Below, piece after piece: positions 10,053 to 21,090 of a stretch of 64,000 bases of DNA. The notes beneath the pieces were generated by a model. That model did not search any database. It was not told the origin of the DNA and was given only the letters and a program-made list of their open reading frames with translations. The stretch is from Mycoplasmopsis edwardii. GTDB taxonomy: Bacteria > Bacillota_I > Bacilli_A > Mycoplasmatales > Metamycoplasmataceae. How positions within the stretch are numbered: the first letter of the stretch is position 1; each line of letters starts with the position of its first letter. A program made the position numbers and the translations under genes. The DNA lies in assembly GCF_900476105.1 (NCBI RefSeq), contig NZ_LS991951.1, positions 124,001-188,000 of the forward strand, in the 5' to 3' direction.

Positions 10053-10147
10053 TTTCGAATTTTACTAGTTAAGAAAACTTGTATACATTTACACATAATT
10101 AGGGTAAAATTTATTTATAAATTTAAAACTCATTTTAGGAGAAAGAG

Positions 10148-11550
<1,403 letters not shown>

Positions 11551-11551
<1 letters not shown>

Positions 11552-11934
11552 TGCAACTAAAATTTAAATCAGAAATCAATCAAAATGATAATGTAAAGAA
11601 CATTGAATTTACAGTTCCAGTAACCGTTTATGATGAAGAAAAATTTAAAGTTCTTGCATTTGATGAACCAAATACAAACTTAAAGAGTATGATTGAACTA
11701 AGCGAAGATGAAATCAATATTCACAACAGTAGTTCAACAATATATTTAAAGTATCAGCAAGAACATGAATTCACATTTCATTTAGATCACCAAGGTAAGT
11801 TATTTGAGCTTTTATGAGTAACAAATTGAACTAAAAAAGAGTTTAAAGAAAACTATTATAACTTTACATATTCAATCAAATCAAATAATTCACATATTGG
11901 TGAATTTACAATAACTTTAGAACTTGTAGAATAA
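11551..11934 (+). CDS. Small uncharacterised protein coupled to gltX, possible DUF1934-like
   Basis: A 127-residue acidic protein starting inside the gltX stop codon (TAATG), so translation is coupled. No signal peptide or membrane segment is seen. The alternating hydrophobic pattern suggests mostly beta strands, and the ending YNFTYSIKSNNSHIGEFTI with ELVE resembles the calycin-like YwiB/DUF1934 family, which I offer only as a weak guess. UGA Trp codons at LLWVTNW. Confidence 0.55.
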
Positions 11935-11939
11935 GATTA

Positions 11940-11966
11940 TCACTAGCATTTTGCTAGTGATTTTTT
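11940..11966 (+). terminator. Terminator of gltX operon
   Basis: TCACTAGCA-TTT-TGCTAGTGA stem followed by TTTTTT. Confidence 0.85.
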
Positions 11967-11987
11967 ACATCAAAAGAAACTAAAAAA

Positions 11988-11996
11988 TGGTATAAT
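11988..11996 (+). promoter_or_regulatory. Extended -10 promoter of the RNase J-like operon
   Basis: TGGTATAAT is an extended -10 element 65 bases before the start codon. Confidence 0.5.
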
Positions 11997-12004
11997 GATT
12001 TTAA

Positions 12005-12024
12005 TTAATAAATATATTTATTAA
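12005..12024. promoter_or_regulatory. Perfect 20-base AT palindrome in the leader
   Basis: A self-complementary run (half-site TTAATAAATA) begins about nine bases after the -10 box, at the expected transcription start. It could be an operator or a 5' stabilising hairpin; chance is possible in AT-rich DNA. Confidence 0.35.
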
Positions 12025-12061
12025 ACCTTTTTGTCATTAAATAATTATTTTAGGAGGAAGA

Positions 12062-13723
12062 ATGGAAAATGTTCGCATTTTTGCATTAGGTGGACAAGAT
12101 GAAAACGGTAAGAACTCATATGTTTTTGCTCATGAAGAAGATTTATATGTTATAAACGCAGGGGTTAAGGTTCCAATTAACTCACAAAACGGTGTTGATA
12201 CTTTAATACCTGACTTTACACACTTAGAAAAAAACAAGGATAAGATTAAAGGTATTTTTATAAGTGATATTCGTAACGAAAGTTTTTCAGCTTTACCGTG
12301 ATTAATTATGAAAGTTCCCGGGTTAAGAATCTATACTTCACAACTTAGTAAAGAAATTATTCTTGAAAGACTTTCGAAATATGGAATCAAGAAAGATTCA
12401 TATAAAATCATTGTTTTAGATGAAAGAAAAAAAATTGGTAACATTTATGTTCAACCAATTTCATTACCAGGTAGTGTTCCAGGAAATATAGGATTTGACT
12501 TTATTACAAAAACCGGTGATTATGTTTTTATGTTTAACTTTGTTGAAGGTGATTTAGATATTTTTGGAAGAACTTGATTTTTACATTTACCAAAATTATT
12601 TAACAAAAGAAAAGTTGTTGCATTAGTATCTGATGCAGGTAAAACAAACTTTAATGGTAGAGCAATTGATAAGAATAAACTTCCTGACTCAATTACTAAA
12701 ACTTTTGAAACTGCCAAAAACAATGAAAGAATTATTGTTGGTGCATATAGTGAAGATATGGTTTCATTACACAAAATTCTTAAACTTGCAATTAAGCACA
12801 AAAGACCAGTTGTTACATATGGTAAAACTTATGCAGATCTTTTAGAAATCACAAAGAAGCTTGCAGATCAACTTAATAAACCATTAGAATTACCAGAAAT
12901 TATTGATTACAAACAAATTTCAAAAAATAAAAACGCAGTTGTTTTAGTAACTGGAGCAATTGAAAGATTATTTAGTAGATTTTTAAGAATTACATCAGAT
13001 GAAGATGTTTACTTAAAATTACTTCCATCAGATAACATTATCATGATAGCTCCCCCAGTAAATGGACTTGAATCACAAGCCGCCTTTACGTTAGATGAAA
13101 TTGCTAGAGTTTCTAAAAAATTAATTGATGTAGCAGATAATGAATATTTCTACTGTAGACCATACAAAGATGATATTTTAAATTTAATCAAGAATTTAAA
13201 ACCTAATTTCTTTGTTCCGGCTCAAGGGCTTTATAGATATTTAACTGATGCAGCCAATCACATTGAAAGTGATGATCTTTCAAAAGAAACACAAAGCATT
13301 GTTTTATTAAATGGTAAAATACTTCATTTCCAAGATGGTCATAAAATATCACACAGCGGAAAAATTAAAGAAGTTGGTGATGTTATTGTTGATGGTTTTG
13401 GAGTTGGTGACATTTCATCTGAAGTTATTGCTGAAAGAGAAGTTTTAGGCAGAGAAGGTGTAATTATCATTAATTCACTTTATGATGCAAAGCAAAGAAA
13501 AATTATTGGTAAATTACACATTAACTATGTTGGTGTAATTGACGGCAATGAGCAAGAAGAAATGAATAAATTAATTAAGTCTGTAATCATTGAGTTAATC
13601 TCAGGCAGAGTATATTCATCAATGTTTGAACTAAATGAAAAAGTTAGAAAATCAATTAGAAAGAAAATATTTAAAACAACAGGCAAAGAACCATTGGTTG
13701 CTTTAACGCTTACACAGGTTTAA
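12062..13723 (+). CDS. rnjB: RNase J2-like protein lacking the metal-binding active site
   Basis: A 553-residue protein that aligns along its length with RNase J (metallo-beta-lactamase/beta-CASP nucleases). Framework segments are kept: INAGVKVPINS, IPDFTHLEKNKDKIKGIFIS, ALPWL, the beta-CASP region IIVGAYSEDMVSLHKIL, and LKPNFFVPAQGLYRYL. The catalytic residues are not: the HxHxDH box, expected at residues 68-75, reads SDIRNESF; the usual TGSQGEP is TGAIERL; the final His in PVHGEYR is Gln (PAQGLYR). It is therefore probably not a nuclease and may be a structural partner of RNase J1. In Bacillus rnjB lies near spoIIIE, which fits the next gene. AGGAGG precedes the ATG. Confidence 0.8.
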
Positions 13724-13727
13724 TCTT

Positions 13728-15044
13728 ATGAAATTAAAACACATATACAATAAATTAAATATTAAGTATGTTGAAAAAAATGACAAAATTTCTTTATCAA
13801 GAAAATGAAATAAAAAAGACATTATTTTAAATAGTATCTTTATTACTTTATTTTTATTTATGGTTGCAAATGCAATTGCATACTTAGTACCTAATGTTGC
13901 AGACAATTTTAAAATATTTTATATATTCTCATTTGGTATTGCTTTTGGTGGAGCAATATGAATCTTTATTCCATTCATTGCAATTATCTTATTATTAAGA
14001 ATAATTAATTCAAACATGGAATCAAAAAGCATTTACTGAACTACAAGAAGACATAAAGTTTATTGATGAGTTTTCAAAAAGAAAGTTACTTCAATTGCCT
14101 TAATGTTATTTATTGCTTTAGTATTACTTTATCACGTTGTTTTACATTTTGTTAATCCAGAACTAAACACATTTGATTTTAACACCGCGAACCTTGATGT
14201 TTTATTTACAAAAGGATGATGATACCAATTTTATGATTTATATAAAGACTCAAATGATATTAACTTAAATTTAATTAACAACTATTCGGTTTTTAGAAAT
14301 GTAGGATTTTTATTTGATACTTTATCAAATATTACATACTATCTTTCTATATCATTCATTTCACCAATCTTATTAATTATTATTTTAATATTAGCGTCAA
14401 TCAAAATTTTATTTGCACCAAAATTATTTATCAAAATCAATGGTAAACGAAAATTATGATTCAAAAAATCAATCATTGATGAAAAGACATACATCAAATC
14501 ACCTAAATCTATATTTATATTGACTGAATCAACTGAATTGATTTTTGAATTCTTTGAATTTTTAGAAACTTTAAACAAAGATTTAAGGCTTAAAAATGAA
14601 ACAGTTAGAAGTTTAAGGAAAAAGGTTCTTAAATCATTATCTATTAATAACTTAGATAAAGCAATCGAATCATTCTTAAAACTTAAAGCAAACGAGCAAA
14701 TTGAACAAGCACCTGAAATATTTGAAGAAACCTATATTGATGATCAAGTTGATGAAGCACACCAAATAGATGATAAACTATTTTATGAGACAGCTGAACT
14801 TGATATTCCTGAATTTGAGCAACCAATTTTAGTACAACAAGAAATTAAGAAACCAGAACCTATTATTGAAGAACATATAAATAATATAGAAGTTGCAGTT
14901 CAAAAAGAATTTAATGTTAAGCATCAAGAACAACAACCTTCAATTAATAATGAAGGAAAAGTTGAAGATAAAAAACCAGAGTCTAAAAAAGAGAATGAAA
15001 AACCAAACTTAGAATGGCTTGATAAATTAGCGCCATTTGATTAG
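13728..15044 (+). CDS. Membrane protein resembling an FtsK/SpoIIIE N-terminus without motor domain
   Basis: A 438-residue protein. Hydrophobic segments at roughly residues 36-58, 62-98, 118-140 and 205-232 give four or more membrane helices. From ~250 on the protein is hydrophilic and very rich in Glu, Lys and Gln, ending in LEWLDKLAPFD. This layout, helices then a charged linker, matches FtsK/SpoIIIE translocases, and Bacillus has spoIIIE close to rnjB, but no Walker A, Walker B or gamma domain follows: the frame stops and a thioredoxin begins nine bases later. It could be a relic, an anchor protein, or unrelated. It starts 5 bases after the RNase J-like gene. Confidence 0.5.
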
Positions 15045-15052
15045 GAGTTATA

Positions 15053-15388
15053 ATGTTTGAAAAAATGACATGAAAAAATGCTGAAAACGAAATTAAGAAA
15101 AATAAAGATTTAATTTTCCTTACTTTTACAACTGAATGATGTGGTGATTGTAAGATGATGAAAAGAACTTTTGATAATATCGCAAATAAATTTAATGACA
15201 AATCAGAGATTCGTTTCATTAACGTGGACGCTGAAGAAGCCAACTTATTTAGAAATCCCGATACAAAATGAAAAGTTTTAAAAGTCCCAACAATGATTTT
15301 ACTTGAAGGAGAAGAAATCGTTCAAAAAGCATTTGAATATGTTCCTGAAGAAGTGTTATCAAACTGAATTGAGAAGAAAGCTTTATAG
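15053..15388 (+). CDS. Thioredoxin-family protein
   Basis: A 111-residue thioredoxin fold. The redox site is WCGDC (in FTTEWCGDCKMM), unlike the classical WCGPC; the cis-proline loop is KVPTMILLEG. An Asp in place of Pro raises doubts about it being the main thioredoxin, though it should still do dithiol exchange in the cytoplasm. The Shine-Dalgarno AGGAG overlaps the upstream TAG stop, so it belongs to the same operon. The Trp of the active site is encoded by UGA. Confidence 0.85.
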
Positions 15389-15420
15389 TTGATACACCAA
15401 AAGGAGTTGTTAGAAAATAA

Positions 15421-15450
15421 AACGGAAAAAAATGATTTCCGTTTTTTATT
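15421..15450 (+). terminator. Terminator between trx and the ribosomal protein operon
   Basis: AACGGAAA / TTTCCGTT stem with 7-base loop and a T-run. Confidence 0.8.
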
Positions 15451-15458
15451 TTTTGAAT

Positions 15459-15464
15459 TATAAT
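15459..15464 (+). promoter_or_regulatory. Promoter of the S10-spc operon
   Basis: TATAAT about 118 bases before rpsJ, right after the upstream terminator. Confidence 0.6.
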
Positions 15465-15470
15465 AGATTA

Positions 15471-15581
15471 GCAACTATAACTGTGAACTATAAGGTTGTT
15501 AGCCCGCCAAATGTTGTTGAGGACGTGCTAAGTTTTTATAGGGAGTTATGTTCAAAAAATAGAACAAAGGAGACAACCCAA
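15471..15581 (+). promoter_or_regulatory. Long rpsJ leader, possible S10-leader regulatory RNA
   Basis: A ~110-base untranslated leader, richer in G and C than its surroundings (for example GTTAGCCCGCCAAATG). It contains a five-codon frame ATG TTC AAA AAA TAG at 15548 preceded by AGGGAG. Long structured leaders before rpsJ are used for autogenous control in other bacteria; whether this one folds that way is not shown. Confidence 0.4.
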
Positions 15582-15887
15582 ATGAGTAAATTAAACATCA
15601 AGGTTAAAGGGTTTGACCACGTTACTGTTGACCAAGCAGCTAAAAAAATCTTTTTAGCAGCCAAAGAAGAAGGTGCAAAAGTAAGTGGACCAATTCCATT
15701 ACCAACAAAAAGAGATGAAATTACTATTTTAAGATCTGTTCACGTTAACAAAAAATCACGTGAGCAATTTGAAAGCAGAACACACCAAAGATTAGTTGTA
15801 ATTACTGATGCTTCTGCAAAAGCAAAAGATAAAATCGAAAGACTTGAATTACCAGTTGGTGTAGGAATTCAAATCAAAGTTAAATAA
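15582..15887 (+). CDS. rpsJ: Ribosomal protein S10
   Basis: A 101-residue 30S head protein (also NusE). Diagnostic text: LPTKRDEITILRSVHVNKKS and ESRTHQRLVVI. The start at 15582 is chosen because AAAGGAG lies just upstream and the product then has the usual length; the frame is open further upstream but without a second ribosome site. It is the first gene of the operon and, as NusE, also links to antitermination. Confidence 0.96.
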   Translation: MSKLNIKVKGFDHVTVDQAAKKIFLAAKEEGAKVSGPIPLPTKRDEITILRSVHVNKKSREQFESRTHQRLVVITDASAKAKDKIERLELPVGVGIQIKVK

Positions 15888-15909
15888 AAAAATATCTTAA
15901 GGAGAAAAT

Positions 15910-16707
15910 ATGAAAGGAATCTTAGGACGTAAAGTTGGTATGACTCAAATTTACAGCGAAACAGGTGCAAGAATACCTGTTACTGTAATAGAAGTACAAC
16001 CAAATGTTGTATCAAAAGTTTTAACAAATGATAAAAATGGTTACGTTGCTACACAATTAGCATCATTTGATAAAAAAGAAAACAGATCAAACAACCCAGA
16101 AAAAGGTCATTTCAAAAAAGCTAATACAACACCTAAGCGCTACGTAAAAGAAGTTCGTGACATGTCAGGTTATGAACTTGGACAAATTATTAAAGCTGAC
16201 ATTTTTGCAGCAGGTGAACTTGTAGACATTACAGGAACATCAAAAGGTAAAGGATTTGCTGGAACAATTAAAAGACACAACCAACACATTGGACCTAAAT
16301 CACACGGTGGTGGTGGTGGATCACAACCGGTAAGACAAACAGGATCACTTGGGGACATCTCAGGTAACAGAGTTTTCAAAGGTATGACAATGCCTGGACA
16401 CTTAGGACACGTTAAAACAACAGTTCAAAACTTAGAAGTTGTTAAAGTTGATTCAGAAAACAATTTATTATTAATTAAAGGATCAATTCCTGGTCCTAAA
16501 AAATCATTTGTTGTTATTAAACAAGCTGTTAAAGGGTTACCAAACCGTGAACAAATTAAACTTGTTGACATTGCTGAAGTTTTAAAAATGAATGAATTAG
16601 TTGAACATGCTAAAAAATATGGAATTGAAGTTAAAGTTGGAATGCATTCATCAGAACTTGAAGCTTTAATTAAAGAAGCAGAAGAAAAAGCTGAAGGAGA
16701 TAAATAA
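15910..16707 (+). CDS. rplC: Ribosomal protein L3 with C-terminal extension
   Basis: A 265-residue 50S protein, about 50 longer than usual. The core carries [34 protein letters not shown] and [22 protein letters not shown], which reach the peptidyl-transferase centre. The extra tail (from about residue 222, [19 protein letters not shown] onward) is charged and helical. L3 stop and L4 start overlap (TAATG). Confidence 0.96.
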   Translation: MKGILGRKVGMTQIYSETGARIPVTVIEVQPNVVSKVLTNDKNGYVATQLASFDKKENRSNNPEKGHFKKANTTPKRYVKEVRDMSGYELGQIIKADIFAAGELVDITGTSKGKGFAGTIKRHNQHIGPKSHGGGGGSQPVRQTGSLGDISGNRVFKGMTMPGHLGHVKTTVQNLEVVKVDSENNLLLIKGSIPGPKKSFVVIKQAVKGLPNREQIKLVDIAEVLKMNELVEHAKKYGIEVKVGMHSSELEALIKEAEEKAEGDK

Positions 16708-17501
16708 TGGCTGAAACAAAGAAAAAAGTTGCTTCTACTGCAACTGCAACAAAAAAACCAGCAGCTAAAAAAGCTACATCAACAACTACAAAATCTACAA
16801 CAGCTAAAAAGACTACTTCTACATCATCAAAAACAACTACAGCTAAAAAACCAGCAGCTGTTAAATCAGTTAAAGTAAGTGTACAAAAAGAAGCAAAAGT
16901 ACAAAAAGTTTCATTTGAAGCTAAAAACTTACCACAAAACTTATTTGCAAGTGAAAAAATTTATGAACAAGCAATCTTTGACTCTATTCTTTCAGAAAGA
17001 GCTTCAAGAAGACAAGGTACACACCAAGTTAAAAACCGTGCTGAAGTTTCAGGTAGTGGTAAAAAACCATGAAGACAAAAAGGAACAGGTAGAGCACGTC
17101 ATAGCTCAATGCGTTCACCTATTTGAGTAGGTGGTGGTAGAGCATTTGGTCCACAAGCTAACAAAAATTACTCACTTAAAGTTAATAAAAAAGTTAAATA
17201 CGCAGCATTCTTATCTGCATTAACATTATTAGCAAATGATAAAGCAGTTTTAGTAAACGATTTATCATTAAAAGAAATTAAAACAAAAGCTTTAGTTAAA
17301 CAATTAGAAGAATTAAAAGTAAATCACTTAAAACACATTTTAGTTGTTACAGAAAATGAATTTGTATTTAAATCATCATTAAACTTACAAAATGTTAATG
17401 CTGTTAAAGCGAACTCAGTTACTGTTGAAAACTTAATTGGTGCAGATGTTATGATTATTTCAAATGAAAGTCTTGAAATCTTAAAAGAAAGAGGTAGATA
17501 A
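16707..17501 (+). CDS. rplD: Ribosomal protein L4 with a Lys/Ala/Thr-rich N-terminal extension
   Basis: A 264-residue 50S protein. The first ~60 residues are low-complexity repeats of Lys, Ala, Thr and Ser ([20 protein letters not shown]), unlike any canonical L4. The conserved core starts near [19 protein letters not shown] and includes the tunnel loop [26 protein letters not shown]. The extension resembles a histone-tail-like region and matches the tail of the neighbouring L23. Confidence 0.95.
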
Positions 17502-17503
17502 TT

Positions 17504-17977
17504 ATGGAATTAACAAAAGTTATTAAATCACCTATTCTTACAGAAAAATCAGATAGATTAAGATCAAACGAAAAAAACCCAGTTTTCACATTTAAAGTTG
17601 ACTATGCAGCAAACAAATACCAAATTAAAGAAGCTGTTGAAACAATTTTTAATGTAAAAGTTGAATCAGTAAACACAATTAAAATTGATAAACAACCAAG
17701 AAACATTGGTCGTTACCACGGGTTTACAAACCGTTACAAAAAAGCAATGGTTAAATTAGTTGAAGGAAGCAACCTTAACTACTTACCAAGTGATGAACAA
17801 GAAGCAAAAATCGTTTCTGACGATAAAAAAGTTGCTAAAAAAGAAGCTAAAGCTAAAAAATCTTCAGATGTTGAAGCAAAAGTTGCTAAAAAAATAGCTA
17901 CTAAAAAATCAGTTGCTACAAAAACAACTGCAGTTAAAAAACCTGCTACAACAAAACGTAAAGTTGGTGGAGAATAA
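17504..17977 (+). CDS. rplW: Ribosomal protein L23 with a Lys-rich C-terminal extension
   Basis: A 157-residue 50S exit-site protein; the usual length is about 95. The core has MELTKVIKSPILTEKSDRL, FTFKVDYAANKYQIKEAVE and the NIGRYHGFTNRYKKAMVKL hairpin. From about residue 100 it continues into AKKEAKAKK, AKKIATKKS and VKKPATTKRK repeats. L23 docks SRP and trigger factor, and tig lies only 7 kb away. Confidence 0.95.
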   Translation: MELTKVIKSPILTEKSDRLRSNEKNPVFTFKVDYAANKYQIKEAVETIFNVKVESVNTIKIDKQPRNIGRYHGFTNRYKKAMVKLVEGSNLNYLPSDEQEAKIVSDDKKVAKKEAKAKKSSDVEAKVAKKIATKKSVATKTTAVKKPATTKRKVGGE

Positions 17978-18027
17978 TTATTTCACCTTCTAAAAAAGAA
18001 AAATAATAAGATATTAAATATAAATAA

Positions 18028-18073
18028 GCGGAAATAAGTGCTTAAAAGACAGATCCGCAACTATTTTTAAGCA
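18028..18073 (+). promoter_or_regulatory. H-type pseudoknot in the rplW-rplB gap
   Basis: GCGGA (18028-18032) pairs with TCCGC (18054-18058), and TGCTTAAAA (18039-18047), inside that loop, pairs with TTTTAAGCA (18065-18073). The two stems interlock. The second arm ends directly at the rplB Shine-Dalgarno (AAAGGAGA, 18074). This is the only sizeable gap inside the operon, so it may be a translational control site. Confidence 0.55.
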
Positions 18074-18087
18074 AAGGAGAACATATT

Positions 18088-18933
18088 ATGGCAATGAAAT
18101 ATCATAAGCCAACTACTAACGGTCGTAGAAATATGTCATCTCTTGATTTCAAACAAAACTTATCAGGTCACGCACCAGAAAAATCATTATTGGTTAATTT
18201 AAAAAACCATGCTGGTCGTAACAACCAAGGTAAGATTACTGTTAGACATCATGGAGGACGTGTTAAACGTTTCTACAGATTAGTAGATTTCAAACGTAAT
18301 AAAGATAACATTCCAGCTATTGTTAAAACAATCGAATATGATCCAAATAGATCAGCAAACATTTGTTTATTAGCATATGCTGATGGAGAAAAAAGATACA
18401 TTTTAGCTCCAAAAGGTATTAAATTAGGACAAGTTGTTGTTTCTGGTGAAACAGCTGATATTGTTGTTGGTAATGCTTTACCATTAACAAACATTCCAGA
18501 AGGTACATTTGTTCACAATATTGAAATGCAACCAGGTGGAGGTGGAATTATTGCACGTAGTGCTGGAGTTTCAGCTCAAATTCTAGGTAAAGATGACAAC
18601 GGTAAATATGTTGTCTTAAAATTAAAATCAGGTGAAACACGTCGTGTGTTAGCACGTTGTCGTGCTACAATCGGGGTTGTAGGAAACGAAGAACACTTAT
18701 TAGTTAATGTTGGTAAAGCTGGAATTAACAGACATAAAGGTATTAGACCTACAGTTCGTGGTTCAGTTATGAACCCAGTAGACCACCCACACGGGGGAGG
18801 GGAAGGGAAACAACCAGTTGGTCGTAAAGCTCCTCTTACTCCATGAGGTAAAAAAGCTCTTGGTGTTAAAACTAGAAAAACTAAAAAATCTTCAAACAAA
18901 CTTATTTTAAGAAGAAGAAAGGATGCTAAATAA
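18088..18933 (+). CDS. rplB: Ribosomal protein L2
   Basis: A 281-residue 50S protein needed for subunit joining and peptidyl transfer. Conserved segments: [30 protein letters not shown], and the C-terminal [19 protein letters not shown] loop with its essential His. Normal length. The local G+C is raised around the DHPHGGGEG segment, as expected for strong conservation. It is the first gene after the 110-base gap with the pseudoknot. Stop overlaps the rpsS start (TAATG). Confidence 0.97.
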
Positions 18934-19211
18934 TGGCTCGTAGTCTTAAAAAAGGTCCATTCGCAGATGACCATTTACTTAAAAAAGTAGATGCCATTGT
19001 TGAAGGGAAAGCACCTAAAAAACCAATTAAAACTTGATCAAGACGTTCAACAATCTTCCCAAGTTTCGTTGGGTTAACATTTGCAGTACACAATGGAAAA
19101 CAATTTAATGAAGTTTATGTAACTGACGATATGGTTGGTCACAAATTAGGAGAATTTTCACCTACAAGAACATTCTCAGGTCACGGTGCAGATAAAGGTA
19201 AGAAAAAATAA
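18933..19211 (+). CDS. rpsS: Ribosomal protein S19
   Basis: A 92-residue 30S head protein, standard length. Recognised by [39 protein letters not shown] and [16 protein letters not shown] Trp before SRRST. Overlapping start and stop codons with L2 and L22. Confidence 0.97.
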
Positions 19212-19555
19212 TGAAAAACCAACAAGCTCAAGCACACGTTAAATTACAAAGAGTAAGTGTATCAAAAGCTAAATTAGTAGCTGCATTATTCAGAGGAAAA
19301 AACGTAGATATTGCTTTAGGTATCTTATACAACACATCTAAAAAATCAGCGCCAATTTTCATTAAATTATTAAACTCAGCTATTGCAAACGCTACAAACA
19401 ACCACGGAATGAACGCATCAAAATTATTCGTAAAAGAAGTTCGTGTAAATGAAGGTCCTACTCTTAAAAGATTTCAACCAAGAAGTAGGGGAAATGCTTA
19501 TTCAATTTTCAAACGTACATCTAATTTATCAATTATTTTAGAGGAGAGAAACTAA
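19211..19555 (+). CDS. rplV: Ribosomal protein L22
   Basis: A 114-residue 50S exit-tunnel protein. Conserved text: RVSVSKAKLVAALFRGKNV, SAIANATNNHGMN, and the tunnel hairpin tip LKRFQPRSRGNAYSIFKRTS where macrolide-resistance changes occur in other mycoplasmas. No extension, unlike its M. pneumoniae counterpart. Overlaps rpsC by one base. Confidence 0.97.
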   Translation: MKNQQAQAHVKLQRVSVSKAKLVAALFRGKNVDIALGILYNTSKKSAPIFIKLLNSAIANATNNHGMNASKLFVKEVRVNEGPTLKRFQPRSRGNAYSIFKRTSNLSIILEERN

Positions 19556-20205
19556 TGGGACAAAAAGTCAATCCTAATGGATTCCGTTATGGAGTTTCAA
19601 AAGAACACAATTCAAAATGATTCGCAGATAAAGACAACTTTGGTTCATACTTAGTTGAAGATGCTAAAATTTACAAATTCTTTGATAAATTAATTCGTCA
19701 ATACCAAATTGGAAAATTAGAAGTAAGAAGAAATAAAGAAAATAAAGTTACAGTTTTAATCCACACAGTTAAACCAGCAGCAGTTTTAGGTCAAGAAGGT
19801 AAAAATATCCAAGAATTAACTGTTAAATTACAAAAATTTGTTCAAAACAGAAAACTTAATGTTAACTTACAAGTTGTTGAACTTAAAAAACCTGATTTAA
19901 ATGCAAAATTATTAGCAGAAATGATTGCTACAAAATTAGAAAACCGTGAAAGCTTCCGTTCAGCACAAAAATTAGCTATTAGATTAGCTATGAAATCTGG
20001 TGCTAAAGGTATCAAAACAATGGTAAGCGGACGTTTAAATGGTGTTGATATGGCTCGTTCAGAAGGTTATTCTGAAGGAGAAATGAAATTACATACATTA
20101 AGACAAGATGTTGATTATGCAACAGCTACAGCTAGAACTACATACGGTGCTATCGGTGTTAAAGTGTGAGTTTCATTAGGAGAAATTTTAGGAGGTGATA
20201 AATAA
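19555..20205 (+). CDS. rpsC: Ribosomal protein S3
   Basis: A 216-residue 30S protein at the mRNA entry tunnel. [20 protein letters not shown], the KH domain segment ([19 protein letters not shown]) and the C-terminal [15 protein letters not shown] with [20 protein letters not shown] are present. UGA Trp at NSKWFAD and VKVWVSLGE. GGAGG for rplP lies in its last codons. Confidence 0.97.
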
Positions 20206-20624
20206 TGTTACAACCTAAAAGAACCAAATACAGAAAACCTTTCTTAGTAAAACACGATAAACGTAAAGCTACTAAAGGTAACACAGTTTCATTTGGTGAG
20301 TTTGGATTACAAGCAGTCACATCTGCATGAGTTACAGCTCGTCAAATTGAGTCAGCTCGTATTGCAGCTACTCGTAGAATGGGTCGTGAAGGACAAGTTA
20401 TTATTAGAATCTTCCCTCACTTCGCAAAAACTTCTAAACCAATCGGTGTACGTATGGGATCAGGGAAAGGTACACCTGAATTATGATATACAGCAGTTAA
20501 AGTAAACACAATGATGTTTGAAGTTAGTGGTGTTGCTGAAGACATTGCACGTGATGCATTACGTCTTGCAGGTCACAAATTACCAGTTAAATGAAAAATT
20601 GTTAAAAAAGAAGGAGATAATTAA
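20205..20624 (+). CDS. rplP: Ribosomal protein L16
   Basis: A 139-residue 50S protein near the A-site tRNA elbow. Conserved: [45 protein letters not shown], and ELWYTAVK. Standard length. One-base overlap with rpsC. Confidence 0.97.
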
Positions 20625-20626
20625 TT

Positions 20627-20821
20627 ATGGCTTATGCAGATTTAAAGAAAAAGTCAGTTGAAGAACTTGAAACATTAGTTTTACAACTTAAAGCAGAATT
20701 ATTCTCTTTAAAATACAAAAACACAATTGGTGACTTAAAAGAAACACACAAAATTAAAGAACTAAGAAACAACGTTGCAAAAGCCCTTACAGCTTTAAAC
20801 GAGAAAAAAGGAGCTAAATAG
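20627..20821 (+). CDS. rpmC: Ribosomal protein L29
   Basis: A 64-residue helical-hairpin protein at the exit tunnel. Short canonical form ([20 protein letters not shown] and [18 protein letters not shown]); the long tail found on L29 in some mycoplasmas is absent. Confidence 0.95.
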   Translation: MAYADLKKKSVEELETLVLQLKAELFSLKYKNTIGDLKETHKIKELRNNVAKALTALNEKKGAK

Positions 20822-20823
20822 TT

Positions 20824-21090
20824 ATGGAAAGAAATACAAGAAAAACCTTAACAGGTACAGTTGTTTCAGCTGGTAAATCAGCTAAAACAATTATTGTAGC
20901 AGTTGATACATACAAAAAACACCCATTATACTCAAAACGTTTCAAATCTACAAAAAGATTTGCAGTACACGATGAAAACCAAGTAGCGAAATTAGATGAC
21001 GTTGTTGTTATCATGGAAACAAGACCACTTTCAAAAACAAAACGTTTTAGATTAGTATCAGTAACATCTTCAAAAGAAGGAAATAATTAA
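20824..21090 (+). CDS. rpsQ: Ribosomal protein S17
   Basis: An 88-residue OB-fold 30S protein. [38 protein letters not shown] and [18 protein letters not shown] are diagnostic. It ends by sharing a base with the rplN start. Confidence 0.96.
   Translation: MERNTRKTLTGTVVSAGKSAKTIIVAVDTYKKHPLYSKRFKSTKRFAVHDENQVAKLDDVVVIMETRPLSKTKRFRLVSVTSSKEGNN

Noticed and set aside
15432-15581. In-frame open extension upstream of rpsJ
   Set aside because: It crosses the promoter and terminator region; ATG 15582 has a ribosome site and gives the standard S10 length.
18576-18974. 132-codon antisense frame over rplB/rpsS
   Set aside because: Shadow of strongly conserved ribosomal genes on the other strand; only the composition keeps it open.
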